From: Pleomorphomonas carboxyditropha
GTDB taxonomy: Bacteria > Pseudomonadota > Alphaproteobacteria > Rhizobiales > Pleomorphomonadaceae
DNA length: 63,791 nt
Assembly: GCF_002770725.1 (NCBI RefSeq)
Contig: NZ_NQVN01000026.1
Location: forward strand, 1 to 63,791
Direction: 5' to 3'
Shown piece by piece: positions 9,194 to 17,230 of the stretch (positions are counted from its first letter, which is position 1; each line of letters opens with the position of its first letter). A model generated the notes under the pieces. The model searched no databases. It was not told the DNA's origin and saw only the letters and a program-made list of their open reading frames with translations. A program made the position numbers and the translations under genes.

Positions 9194-9330
9194 CCGGGGC
9201 AAATTCCCGGACATGCGGGTGCAATATTTCTGATCTCGCATGTGCGAGATCATGCCATTTCAATGACTTGATGAACGTTGCCGCCGCTTCCAAGCGGCGT
9301 TTCTCAAGCTGGTCCGGGAATTTGCTCCGG
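9194..9330. mobile_element. 137-bp MITE-like element, copy 1
   Basis: Its two ends are 19-bp inverted repeats: CCGGGGCAAATTCCCGGAC at 9194-9212 and the reverse complement, with one mismatch, at 9312-9330. Inside are a perfect palindrome GATCTCGCA-TGCGAGATC (9232-9250) and a hairpin GCCGC-CTTCCAA-GCGGC near 9280-9299. A second copy lies at 9602-9737. There is no coding potential, so it is a non-autonomous element or a structured regulatory repeat. Confidence 0.65.
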
Positions 9331-9386
9331 GTACGCGAACGTTCCTGTCACGTCGCCGCCGCCGCGCGCATCGCTTCCCATAGATT

Positions 9387-9415
9387 GTCATCCTCGCGAA
9401 GGCGAGGACCTCGGG
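9387..9415 (-). repeat. Dispersed palindromic repeat arm (inverted)
   Basis: TGTCATCCTCGC GAAG GCGAGGACCTCGG: same family in opposite orientation, with a 7-bp stem variant (TCCTCGC/GCGAGGA). Confidence 0.75.
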
Positions 9416-9490
9416 ACGAGAAGGTGATGAGGGACGTATCAGGCGCCCCGGAGTTGCTGGAGCGCTATATCGGCGTTGAGCTTTATTCTG

Positions 9491-9520
9491 CCTGAGGTCC
9501 TCGCCTTCGCGAGGATGACA
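9491..9520 (+). repeat. Dispersed palindromic repeat arm
   Basis: CCTGAGGTCCTCGC CTTC GCGAGGATGACA, pairing with the arm at 9387-9415 and sharing its shortened stem. AGGATGACAG plus ATTTATAT is then partly duplicated at 9531-9550. Confidence 0.75.
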
Positions 9521-9601
9521 GATTTATATGAGGATGACAGCTTTATATATGGGGAACAAAGAGATAGGCCGGCACACTGGTAGTCGGCCCACTGGCGCCC
9601 C

Positions 9602-9737
9602 GGGGGCAAATTCCCAGGTACCCAGGTCAATATTTCTGGTCTCGTATGTGCGAGATCACGCCATTTCAATGACTTGATGACCATTGCCGCCGCTTTCCAG
9701 GCGGCGTTTCTCAAGCTTGCCCGGGAATTTGCTCCGG
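9602..9737. mobile_element. MITE-like element, copy 2
   Basis: A diverged copy of the element at 9194-9330 (roughly 85-90% alike by eye) with the same order: terminal repeat, GGTCTCGTATGTGCGAGATC near-palindrome, CCATTTCAATGACTTGATGA, GCCGCCG hairpin, and a terminal repeat GGGAATTTGCTCCGG. The palindrome has one change, so it is the more decayed of the two. A degenerate palindromic arm (GTCATCCTCCGCGAAAGCG) abuts it at 9742. Confidence 0.65.
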
Positions 9738-9884
9738 GTACGTCATCCTCCGCGAAAGCGGGGGTATCGGGCGGGGGGCGCCGTGGCGGATATCCTCGCG
9801 GCATTCATCCTGGCTTGCTACATATAAAGACATCCTTATATCGTTATTGACAGCCTGCGCCGCCGCTCTATGATCGGCGACGTC

Positions 9885-10075
9885 GTGGTTCTTCGTCCTT
9901 TCATCGCAGGGGACGAAGCCAAGAGGGAATCCGGAACGGCGCGAGCCGAGGCCGGAGCTGCCCCCGCAACTGTGAGCGGCGAGCGGCCGATCCACCGAAG
10001 TCACTGATGCCGCAGGGTATCGGGAAGACGGATCGGACGCGTTGACCCGCGAGCCAGGAGACCTGCCACGGCCAC
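9885..10075 (+). promoter_or_regulatory. Cobalamin riboswitch upstream of metE
   Basis: Conserved aptamer blocks appear in order: AAGAGGGAATCCGG (9921-9934), GAGCTGCCCCCGCAACTGTG (9955-9974), CACTGATGCCGC and CGGGAAGAC near 10001-10029, and the B12 box GAGCCAGGAGACCTGCC (10051-10067). It lies about 110 bp before metE, the B12-independent methionine synthase, so adenosyl- or methylcobalamin binding should switch the gene off. Confidence 0.95.
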
Positions 10076-10080
10076 ATTGT

Positions 10081-10186
10081 CGTCATCGGGCGGGGTGTCC
10101 CGGTGGATCGCTTGGTCCCGGCCCTCGTTCGAGCGGCCGGCGATGGCGTGTCCGCTCGCCTTTGCCCCCTTTTATGGGGTTCCGTC
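10081..10186 (+). promoter_or_regulatory. Expression platform of the metE riboswitch
   Basis: The 30 bases 10081-10110, containing the hairpin CGGGGTGTCCCGG, match 17119-17148 downstream of the second riboswitch at 28 of 30 positions. Both platforms end with CCTTTGCCCCC, a short loop and GGGGTT just before the ATG. The only Shine-Dalgarno-like bases (GGGGTT, 10176-10181) are in that hairpin, which suggests control of translation initiation. Confidence 0.65.
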
Positions 10187-12508
10187 ATGTCACTTGCCAT
10201 CGCAACGCTCGGCACGCCGCGCATCGGTCCGCGCCGCGAGCTGAAATTCGCACTCGAAGCCTACTGGTCCGGCCGCATCGGCCGTGCCGAACTCCTGGAA
10301 ACGGCAGCCGCCTTGCGCGCCGCCAACTGGGCCGACCAGGCGGCCCGCGGCGTCGCCGTCATTCCGTCCAACGACTTCTCGTTCTACGACCAGATGCTCG
10401 ACACCGCCGTCATGGTCGGCGCCGTGCCGGCGGGCTATGGCTGGACGGACGGCATGGTGTCGCTCGACAGCTATTTCGCCATGGCGCGCGGCGTCGGCGG
10501 CGAGGACTGCGCCTGCGGCCATCCCGGGCATGGCGGCGGCGTTCCGGCGCTCGAAATGACCAAGTGGTTCGACACCAACTACCACTATCTCGTGCCCGAA
10601 CTCGGTCCCGGCCAGCGCTTCGTGCTGGCCTCGACCAAGCCGGTCGACGAGTTCCGCGAGGCGAAGGCGTTCGGCATCCACACCCGTCCCGTGCTGGTCG
10701 GGCCGGTCACCTTCCTGAGGCTCGCCAAGGGCGCCGCCGGCTTCGATCGCCTGACGCTGATCGACCGCCTGCTGCCTGTTTATGTCGACGTCCTGAAGCT
10801 TCTCGCCGCCAACGGCGCCGACTGGGTGCAGATGGACGAACCCGTTCTCGCCACCGATATCGACGCGGCGGCCCGCGCCGCCCTCATCCGGGCCTACGGC
10901 CTGATCGCCTCCGCGGTGCCCAACCTGAAGGTCATGCTGACGAGCTATTTCGGCCCGCTCGGCGACAACCTCGATCTCGCCGTATCCCTGCCCACCGCCG
11001 GCCTGCATCTCGACCTCATGCGCGGCCGGGACGACCTCGCGGAAATCGGCGGCCGAATTCCCGACGGCAAGGTGCTGTCGCTGGGCGTCATCGACGGCCG
11101 CAACGTCTGGCGGGCCGATCTCGATGCCTGCCTCGATCTGCTGCGGCCGATCGTCGCCCGTCGCGGCTTCGACCATATCCAGTTGGCGCCGTCCTGCTCG
11201 CTGCTGCACGTGCCGCATGACGTCGAGGCCGAGACCGGGCTCGATCCCGACATCAGGTCGTGGCTGGCCTTCGCCCGCCAGAAGATGGACGAACTGGCCG
11301 TGCTGGGGCGGGCGCTGGAATCCGGATCGGACGCCGTCGCCGATGCCCTGGCCGCCACCCGGGCCGCGCGGGCGTCGCGCCTGAGTTCGCGCCGCGTCGT
11401 GCGCTCCGACGTGCGCGCCCGCCTCGCCGCCGTCACGCTGGCCCTGGCCGAGCGGCCGGCGCCGTTTGCCGAGCGCGCGGCTCTCCAGAGGCAGCGCTTC
11501 GGCCTGCCGCCGTTCCCGACCACCACCATCGGCTCCTTCCCGCAGACGCAGGACGTGCGGCGGGCCCGCCAGGCGCTGGCCAAGGGCGCGATTTCCGAGG
11601 CCGACTATCGCGACTTCCTGAAAACCGAGACGGCCGCCTGCGTCCGCTGGCAGGAGGAGATCGGCCTCGACGTGCTGGTGCACGGCGAATTCGAGCGCAA
11701 CGACATGGTGCAGTATTTCGGCGAGAAGCTCGACGGCTTCGCCTTCACCCAACACGGCTGGGTGCAGTCCTACGGCTCGCGTTGCGTGCGGCCGCCGATC
11801 CTCTACGGCGACGTCGCCCGGCCCGAGCCGATGACCGTCGACTGGTGGCGCCATGCGCAATCGCTGACCGACAAGCCGATGAAGGCCATGCTGACCGGTC
11901 CGGTCACCATCCTCAACTGGTCGTTCGTGCGCGACGACATCGGCCGCGACGCGGCCTGCCGGCAGATCGCCCTGGCGCTGCGCGACGAGGTCGCCGACCT
12001 CGAGGACGCCGGCGCCGCCATGATCCAGATCGACGAGGCGGCGCTGCGCGAGGGCCTGCCGATCCGCAAGGCCGACCGGGCGCGCTATCTCGACTGGGCG
12101 GTCGAGAGCTTCCGCCTGACCTCGTCGGGCGTCGGCAACGCGACGCAGATCCACACCCACATGTGCTACTCGGAATTCAACGACATCATCGCCTCGATCG
12201 CCGCCATGGACGCCGACGTCATCTCCATCGAATGCTCGCGCTCGAAGATGGAGCTGCTGACCGCCTTCGCCGATTTCCATTACCCCAACGACATCGGGCC
12301 GGGCGTCTACGACATCCATTCGCCGCGCGTGCCGTCCGTCGAGGAAATGGCCGGCCTGATCCGGACGGCGCTCGGCCATCTGCCGGCCGAGCGCATCTGG
12401 ATCAACCCCGACTGCGGCCTCAAGACGCGCGGCTGGCCGGAAGTGCAGGCGGCGCTCGCCAACATGGTGGCGGCGGCGCGGGACCTGCGGCAGGCAACGA
12501 CGCGATAG
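10187..12508 (+). CDS. metE: Cobalamin-independent methionine synthase
   Basis: Transfers the methyl group from 5-methyltetrahydropteroyl-glutamate to homocysteine, the last step of methionine synthesis, without B12. The protein has 773 residues, the usual MetE length, with the duplicated barrel architecture. Zinc-site residues are visible: His658 and Cys660 in [10 protein letters not shown] and Cys743 in [11 protein letters not shown]. The ATG at 10187 is chosen because it lies right after the riboswitch platform hairpin and begins [20 protein letters not shown]; the frame is open further upstream through the leader. The preceding riboswitch should repress it when B12 is available, which implies that a B12-dependent MetH exists elsewhere. 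Confidence 0.97.
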   Translation: MSLAIATLGTPRIGPRRELKFALEAYWSGRIGRAELLETAAALRAANWADQAARGVAVIPSNDFSFYDQMLDTAVMVGAVPAGYGWTDGMVSLDSYFAMARGVGGEDCACGHPGHGGGVPALEMTKWFDTNYHYLVPELGPGQRFVLASTKPVDEFREAKAFGIHTRPVLVGPVTFLRLAKGAAGFDRLTLIDRLLPVYVDVLKLLAANGADWVQMDEPVLATDIDAAARAALIRAYGLIASAVPNLKVMLTSYFGPLGDNLDLAVSLPTAGLHLDLMRGRDDLAEIGGRIPDGKVLSLGVIDGRNVWRADLDACLDLLRPIVARRGFDHIQLAPSCSLLHVPHDVEAETGLDPDIRSWLAFARQKMDELAVLGRALESGSDAVADALAATRAARASRLSSRRVVRSDVRARLAAVTLALAERPAPFAERAALQRQRFGLPPFPTTTIGSFPQTQDVRRARQALAKGAISEADYRDFLKTETAACVRWQEEIGLDVLVHGEFERNDMVQYFGEKLDGFAFTQHGWVQSYGSRCVRPPILYGDVARPEPMTVDWWRHAQSLTDKPMKAMLTGPVTILNWSFVRDDIGRDAACRQIALALRDEVADLEDAGAAMIQIDEAALREGLPIRKADRARYLDWAVESFRLTSSGVGNATQIHTHMCYSEFNDIIASIAAMDADVISIECSRSKMELLTAFADFHYPNDIGPGVYDIHSPRVPSVEEMAGLIRTALGHLPAERIWINPDCGLKTRGWPEVQAALANMVAAARDLRQATTR

Positions 12509-12702
12509 CGCCGGGAAAGCCGGATTCGCGCGGCATTGCCGTGAGCGCCATGCCGCGCGATCCACGACCGGCTCGCAGCCCGGTCGACCTGCCGCCAGCG
12601 TCGGGCGGGCGCCGAACCATGCCTTCTTGCCAAGCCATGCTCCTTATCGGAGCGATGCCGGATTCGCCGCCGCGCGGCTTCCCAGCCAGGACGCAATTCT
12701 CT

Positions 12703-12725
12703 ATTTGCAAATGCCTCGCAATTGC
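12703..12725. promoter_or_regulatory. Candidate Mur/Fur-type operator before sitA
   Basis: Two AT-rich palindromes lie side by side, ATTTGCAAAT (12703-12712) and GCAATTGC (12718-12725), 52 bp before the sitA start. Alphaproteobacterial Mur (manganese-responsive Fur) sites in sitA promoters have this kind of TGCAAAT/GCAATTGCA content. The assignment is by resemblance only. Confidence 0.5.
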
Positions 12726-12776
12726 ATATGATGCCTAGGCTTCATTTTTTAGGTGCAACTACAGAGAGGCGGACCC

Positions 12777-13700
12777 ATGCGAAGATCGAGGGCAAAGACC
12801 ACGCGCAACCGGCTCGGCCTGATGCTGGCCGTCGCGTTCGCCCACATGCTGCTTTCCGGACCGGCTCTCGCCGCCGACAAATTCAAGGCGGTGACGACGT
12901 TCACCGTCATCGCCGACATCGCCCGCAACGTCGCCGGCGATGCCGCCGTCGTCGAATCGATCACCAAGCCCGGGGCGGAAATCCACGACTACCAGCCGAC
13001 GCCCGGCGACATCCGGCGGGCGCAGGGCGCCCAGTTGATTTTCTGGAACGGCCTCAATCTCGAACGCTGGTTCGAAAAGTTCTTCACCCATCTCGACGGC
13101 GTGCCGGGCGTGGTGGTCTCCGACGGCGTCGAGCCGATCGGCATCGCCGAAGGGCCGTATACCGGCAAGCCGAACCCGCATGCCTGGATGTCGCCGACCT
13201 CGGCGCTGATCTATGTCGACAACATCCGCGATGCCTTCGTCAAATACGACCCCGGCAACGCCGAGACCTACAAGGCCAACGCCGACGCCTACAAGGCCAG
13301 GATCGAGGCGGCCATCGGCCCGATCCAGGCCGAACTCGACGCCGTGCCGGAGAACAGGCGCTGGCTGGTCACCAGCGAGGGCGCTTTCTCCTACCTGGCG
13401 CGCGATTTCGGGCTGAAGGAGCTCTATCTCTGGCCGATCAACGCCGACCAGCAGGGTACGCCGCAGCAGGTGCGCAAGGTGATCGACGCGGTTCGCGACA
13501 ACGGCATCGGCGTGGTATTCTCCGAGAGCACCGTATCCTCCAAGCCGGCCGAGCAGGTGGCGCGGGAAACCGGGGCCAGATACGGCGGCGTCCTCTACGT
13601 CGACTCGCTGAGCGAGGCGGATGGTCCGGTGCCGACCTATCTCGACCTCCTCAAGGTTACCTCGGGCACGATCGCCGAGGGACTGGCGACGTCGCCCTGA
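12777..13700 (+). CDS. sitA: Manganese/iron ABC transporter binding protein
   Basis: Periplasmic metal-binding protein of the cluster A-I family that feeds Mn2+ (and possibly Fe2+) to SitBCD. It has 307 residues from the ATG at 12777, which follows GAGAGGCGG. There is a signal peptide to about residue 32 (GPALA). The four metal ligands typical of Mn/Fe-type members are in place: His70 (AEIHDYQP), His135 (NPHAWMSP), Glu201 (TSEGAFSY) and Asp276 (YVDSLS); the Glu and the absence of a His-rich loop argue against a zinc-specific ZnuA. It is the first gene of sitABCD and lies 268 bp after metE behind a candidate Mur-type operator. Confidence 0.93.
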   Translation: MRRSRAKTTRNRLGLMLAVAFAHMLLSGPALAADKFKAVTTFTVIADIARNVAGDAAVVESITKPGAEIHDYQPTPGDIRRAQGAQLIFWNGLNLERWFEKFFTHLDGVPGVVVSDGVEPIGIAEGPYTGKPNPHAWMSPTSALIYVDNIRDAFVKYDPGNAETYKANADAYKARIEAAIGPIQAELDAVPENRRWLVTSEGAFSYLARDFGLKELYLWPINADQQGTPQQVRKVIDAVRDNGIGVVFSESTVSSKPAEQVARETGARYGGVLYVDSLSEADGPVPTYLDLLKVTSGTIAEGLATSP

Positions 13701-13766
13701 CCCACCCCGTCCGACGGGCGGCCTTTCCTCCGGGCGGGCCGCCTTCGGCAGGCTTCACAACGGACA

Positions 13767-14675
13767 ATGCCATCGATGAATGCCCGACCAGACAGCAACA
13801 GCCCCGCCGCCGGCTCCGATGGATCCGGCATCGTCGTGAACGCGGCGACCGTCACCTACCGCAACGGTCACACCGCCATGCGCGACGCCAGTTTCGACGT
13901 GCCGGCGGGATCGATCACCGCCCTGGTCGGCGTCAACGGCTCGGGCAAGTCGACGCTGTTCAAGGCCATCATGGGCTTCGTCCGCCTCGCCCGGGGGTCG
14001 ATCAGCGTGCTCGGCATGCCGGTCCAGGAGGCCCTCAGGAACAACGTCATCGCCTATGTGCCGCAGAGCGAGGAAGTGGACTGGAACTTTCCGGTGCTGG
14101 TCGAGGACGTGGTGATGATGGGCCGCTACGGCCACATGGGCTTCCTGCGCCGGCCGCGCGCCGCCGACCATGACGCGGTCGCCACGGCGCTCGCCCGCGT
14201 CGGCATGAGCGATTTCCGCAAGCGGCAGATCGGCGAATTGTCCGGCGGACAGAGAAAGCGCGTGTTCCTTGCCCGCGCCCTGGCCCAGAACGGCCGCGCC
14301 ATCCTGCTCGACGAGCCGTTCACCGGCGTCGACGTCAAGACCGAGGACGCCATCATCACCCTGCTGAGGGAGCTGCGCGACGAGGGCCGGGTGATGCTGG
14401 TCTCCACCCACGACCTCGGCAGCGTGCCGGAGTTTTGCGACCGGACGATTCTGGTCAAGGGCACCGTCCTCGCCCATGGCCCGACCGACGAGATCTTCAC
14501 CCAGAAGAACCTCGAGATCGCCTTCGGCGGCGCGCTGCGCCATTTCGTGCTGAACGGGCAGGAGGAGGGCGGGCTGCGGCCGATCGGCGTCATCACCGAC
14601 GACGAGCGGGCGCTGGTGCTGCGCGACGGCCGGACGGCGCGCCCGGCCGAACGGGCGATGGACGGGAGGAGCTGA
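13767..14675 (+). CDS. sitB: Manganese/iron ABC transporter ATPase
   Basis: A 302-residue ATPase energising metal import. Walker A GVNGSGKST is at residues 55-63, the Q loop at VPQSEEVDWNF, the signature LSGGQRKRV near residue 154 and Walker B AILLDEPFTGVD follows. The sequence VPQSEEVDWNFPV is typical of Mn/Zn-type ATPases. The C-terminal 50 residues beyond the core (RPIGVITDDERALVLRDG) are an extension common in the Sit branch. A 66-bp gap with a GGCGGCC/GGCCGCC hairpin separates it from sitA; its TGA overlaps the sitC ATG by one base (TGATG). Confidence 0.94.
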   Translation: MPSMNARPDSNSPAAGSDGSGIVVNAATVTYRNGHTAMRDASFDVPAGSITALVGVNGSGKSTLFKAIMGFVRLARGSISVLGMPVQEALRNNVIAYVPQSEEVDWNFPVLVEDVVMMGRYGHMGFLRRPRAADHDAVATALARVGMSDFRKRQIGELSGGQRKRVFLARALAQNGRAILLDEPFTGVDVKTEDAIITLLRELRDEGRVMLVSTHDLGSVPEFCDRTILVKGTVLAHGPTDEIFTQKNLEIAFGGALRHFVLNGQEEGGLRPIGVITDDERALVLRDGRTARPAERAMDGRS

Positions 14676-15532
14676 TGGCGTTGCTGGCCGAGCCCTTTGC
14701 CTACGATTACATGATCAACGCCATGTGGGTGTCGGCGCTGGTCGGCGGCGTCTGCGCCTTCCTGTCCTGCTATCTGATGCTCAAGGGCTGGTCGCTGATC
14801 GGCGACGCGCTGTCGCATGCCATCGTGCCCGGCGTGGCCGGCGCCTACATGCTCGGGCTGCCGTTTGCCATCGGCGCCTTCTTCTCCGGCGGGCTGGCCG
14901 CCGCCGCCATGCTGTTCCTCAACCAGCGCACCAGGCTGCGCGAGGACGCCATCATCGGCCTGATCTTCTCCTCGTTCTTCGGGCTCGGCCTGTTCATGGT
15001 GTCGCTCAGGCCGACCGCGGTGAGCATCCAGACCATCGTGCTCGGCAACATCCTCGCCATCACGCCGGAGGATACGCTGCAGCTCGCCCTCATCGGCTTC
15101 GTCTCGCTGGCTATCCTCCTCGCCAAGTGGAAGGACCTGATGGTGACCTTCTTCGACGAGAGCCATGCCCGCTCGATCGGCCTCAATCCGACGCTCCTTA
15201 AGATCGTCTTCTTCACGCTGCTCTCGGCCTCGACGGTGGCGGCCCTCCAGACGGTCGGCGCCTTCCTGGTCATCTGCATGGTGGTGACGCCGGGCGCCAC
15301 GGCCTATCTTCTCACCGACCGTTTTCCGCGCCTCATCGCCATCGCCGTGGCGATCGGCACGATCACCAGCTTTGTCGGCGCCTATGCGAGCTATTTCCTC
15401 GACGGCGCCACCGGCGGCATCATCGTGGTGCTGCAGACGGCGATCTTCCTCCTGAGTTTCTTCCTCGCGCCCAAGCACGGCCTGCTGGCGGCCCGCCGCC
15501 GCGCCGCCAGGGCACTGGAGGCCAGCCGATGA
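14675..15532 (+). CDS. sitC: Manganese/iron ABC transporter permease
   Basis: A 285-residue integral membrane protein of the ABC-3 family with about eight or nine helices that forms half of the metal channel. GWSLIGDALSHAIVPGV, the ABC-3 signature, is near residue 32, and GLNPTLLKIVFFTLLS lies in the second half. The ATG at 14675 is preceded by GGGAGGAGC and overlaps the end of sitB; it in turn overlaps sitD by four bases (ATGA). Like sitD it has an Arg/Ala-rich C-terminal tail. Confidence 0.94.
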   Translation: MALLAEPFAYDYMINAMWVSALVGGVCAFLSCYLMLKGWSLIGDALSHAIVPGVAGAYMLGLPFAIGAFFSGGLAAAAMLFLNQRTRLREDAIIGLIFSSFFGLGLFMVSLRPTAVSIQTIVLGNILAITPEDTLQLALIGFVSLAILLAKWKDLMVTFFDESHARSIGLNPTLLKIVFFTLLSASTVAALQTVGAFLVICMVVTPGATAYLLTDRFPRLIAIAVAIGTITSFVGAYASYFLDGATGGIIVVLQTAIFLLSFFLAPKHGLLAARRRAARALEASR

Positions 15533-16359
15533 GCACGCTGCTCGCGCCGTTTCAGTTCGACTTCATGGTCAACGCCTTCGTCATCTCGCTGCTGGTGGCG
15601 GTGCCGATGGCGCTGTTGTCCTGCTTTCTCGTCCTCAAGGGCTGGTCGCTGATGGGCGACGCCATCTCGCACGCCGTCTTCCCAGGCGTCGTCATCGCCT
15701 ATCTCGTCGGCCTGCCCTATGCGGTCGGCGCCTTCGTCGCCGGCATGACGTGCGCGCTTGCCACCGGCTTTCTCAAGGAGAACAGCCGCATCAAGCAGGA
15801 CACCGTCATGGGCGTGGTGTTCTCCGGCATGTTCGGGCTCGGCCTTGTGCTCTACGTCAAGATCCAGACGACCGTGCACCTCAACCACATCCTGTTCGGC
15901 GACATGCTCGGCGTGTCCTGGGGCGACATCGGCGTGACCGCGGCCATCGCCGCCCTCACCACCGGCGTCATCGGCCTGAAATGGAAGGACTTCCTGCTGC
16001 ACGCCTTCGACCCGGCCCAGGCGCGGGCGTCTGGGCTGCGGGTCGGCCTGCTGCACTACGGCCTGCTGGCGCTGATCTCGCTCGCCATCGTCGGGGCGTT
16101 GCAGGCGGTCGGCATCATCCTCGCCATCGCCATGCTGATCGCTCCGGGCGCCATCGCCTTCCTGTTGACCCGGCGCTTCTCGACCATGCTGCTGGTCTCG
16201 ACCCTGGTTGCCATTTCGGCATCCTTCCTCGGGGTCTATCTGTCGTTCTTCATCGACAGCGCGCCCGCGCCCACCATTGTCCTCCTGATGGCGATGGTGT
16301 TCATTCTGGCTTTCGTCTTCTCGGTGGCGAGAGCGGCGAGGGCGGAACGAACGGCCTGA
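15529..16359 (+). CDS. sitD: Manganese/iron ABC transporter permease
   Basis: A 276-residue paralogue of SitC, supplying the second permease half. It carries GWSLMGDAISHAVFPGVV in the same position as the SitC signature and ends in a hydrophobic helix followed by RAARAERTA. Having two distinct permease genes after one ATPase is the standard sitABCD arrangement. The start overlaps the sitC stop (ATGA). Confidence 0.94.
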   Translation: MSTLLAPFQFDFMVNAFVISLLVAVPMALLSCFLVLKGWSLMGDAISHAVFPGVVIAYLVGLPYAVGAFVAGMTCALATGFLKENSRIKQDTVMGVVFSGMFGLGLVLYVKIQTTVHLNHILFGDMLGVSWGDIGVTAAIAALTTGVIGLKWKDFLLHAFDPAQARASGLRVGLLHYGLLALISLAIVGALQAVGIILAIAMLIAPGAIAFLLTRRFSTMLLVSTLVAISASFLGVYLSFFIDSAPAPTIVLLMAMVFILAFVFSVARAARAERTA

Positions 16360-16406
16360 TCGCCGCCGATCCCGCCGAGGGCGGTCGGCCGATCCGGAGA
16401 GGTCCT

Positions 16407-16847
16407 GTGCGTCCACGTGATATCGCGCTGGTGACGGCGCTGCTGCTGGCCGCGGCCGGCCCATCGACGGCCCGGGCCGACGACGCCCGCACCCGGCAGA
16501 TCGTGGCCGCGCTCGATCCGTTGCGGCGCGCATTGACCGTCTGCACCGTCGACCGGATCGCCCAATCGAGGGATAGCGGCCAGACCGCCGAAGCGAGAGC
16601 CGATCGGGCCCTCGCCGACTGCGGCGACAAGGCGACCGACCTGCGGGCGAAGGCGACGGACCTCCTCGGCCCGGAAGCCGCCGCGCGGCTGATGGATCGT
16701 CTCGACGCGGAAACGCGCGCTGCCCTCGTCGAATCGGCCCGCCTGCTGGGGAGCGATGCCGTTCGAAGCGGCGGGGCGGCCGGATGGCCGCGCGTCCTGA
16801 CCGACCGGGACGGCCCGTCGCCGGCTCCGGGGGAGCGCCAGCCGTGA
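16407..16847 (+). CDS. Small secreted protein of unknown function
   Basis: A 146-residue protein that I do not recognise. The GTG at 16407 is chosen because GGAGAGG lies 6 bases upstream and gives a clean signal peptide (MRPRDIALVTALLLAAAGPS, cut near ARA). The mature part is helical and Ala/Arg/Asp-rich with only two cysteines (LTVCTVD and LADCGDK), which could form one disulfide. It starts 47 bp after sitD on the same strand, so it may be the last gene of the metal-import operon, and it precedes the second B12 riboswitch. The role is unknown; codon use looks normal for this genome. Confidence 0.6.
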   Translation: MRPRDIALVTALLLAAAGPSTARADDARTRQIVAALDPLRRALTVCTVDRIAQSRDSGQTAEARADRALADCGDKATDLRAKATDLLGPEAAARLMDRLDAETRAALVESARLLGSDAVRSGGAAGWPRVLTDRDGPSPAPGERQP

Positions 16848-16904
16848 AGCGCCCTCTTTATAAGCTCATCCGTATCTTGACGTAGCATGGCCTGATCGGT
16901 CTAT

Positions 16905-17103
16905 ATGTAGGCGTCACGGTCCTGCGATTCACAAGATCAAGGGCCAAGAGGGAATCCGGTGCGGCCGGCCCGTCAAGGGTTGGCCCATGCCGGAGCTGCC
17001 CCCGCAACTGTAAGCGGCGAGCCCCGTCCACGCGGTGTCACTGAAGCCTTGGCTTCGGGAAGACCGGACGAAGGCGACGACCCGCGAGCCAGGAGACCTG
17101 CCG
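16905..17103 (+). promoter_or_regulatory. Cobalamin riboswitch upstream of nrdAB
   Basis: The same aptamer blocks as at metE: AAGAGGGAATCCGG (16947-16960), GAGCTGCCCCCGCAACTGTA (16992-17011), a CACTGAAGCC region, CGGGAAGAC (17057-17065) and the B12 box GAGCCAGGAGACCTGCC (17086-17102). It should turn off the class I ribonucleotide reductase when B12 is present. Confidence 0.95.
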
Positions 17104-17118
17104 TGACGGCTGATTTTA

Positions 17119-17230
17119 CGTCCTCGGGCGGGGTGCCCCGGTGGATCGTGACCGAGACGCGCCGGCATCGACGGCGGCGTCCATCGCTGTCGCGTCCGCT
17201 CGGCCTTTGCCCCCATGATTGGGGTTGCCG
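17119..17230 (+). promoter_or_regulatory. Expression platform of the nrdA riboswitch
   Basis: Bases 17119-17148 repeat the metE platform (28 of 30 identical, hairpin CGGGGTGCCCCGG). The end GGCCTTTGCCCCC-ATGATT-GGGGTTGCCG places the Shine-Dalgarno-like GGGGTT in a hairpin directly before ATG 17231, as at metE. Confidence 0.65.

Noticed and set aside
9268..9495. Short frames with Ser/Arg-rich text in the repeat spacers (also near 21300, 31800 and 60400)
   Set aside because: They are produced by the palindromic repeat arms themselves (GGCGAGGACC read as protein) and have no start signals.
9194..9737. Complete insertion sequence
   Set aside because: The 137-bp copies and the 271 bp between them have no transposase frame, so only a non-autonomous element can be claimed.
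12777..16359. Zinc importer (znuABC) reading of the metal operon
   Set aside because: The binding protein has a Glu/Asp pair at the third and fourth ligands and no His-rich loop, and there are two permease genes; this is the Mn/Fe sitABCD pattern.
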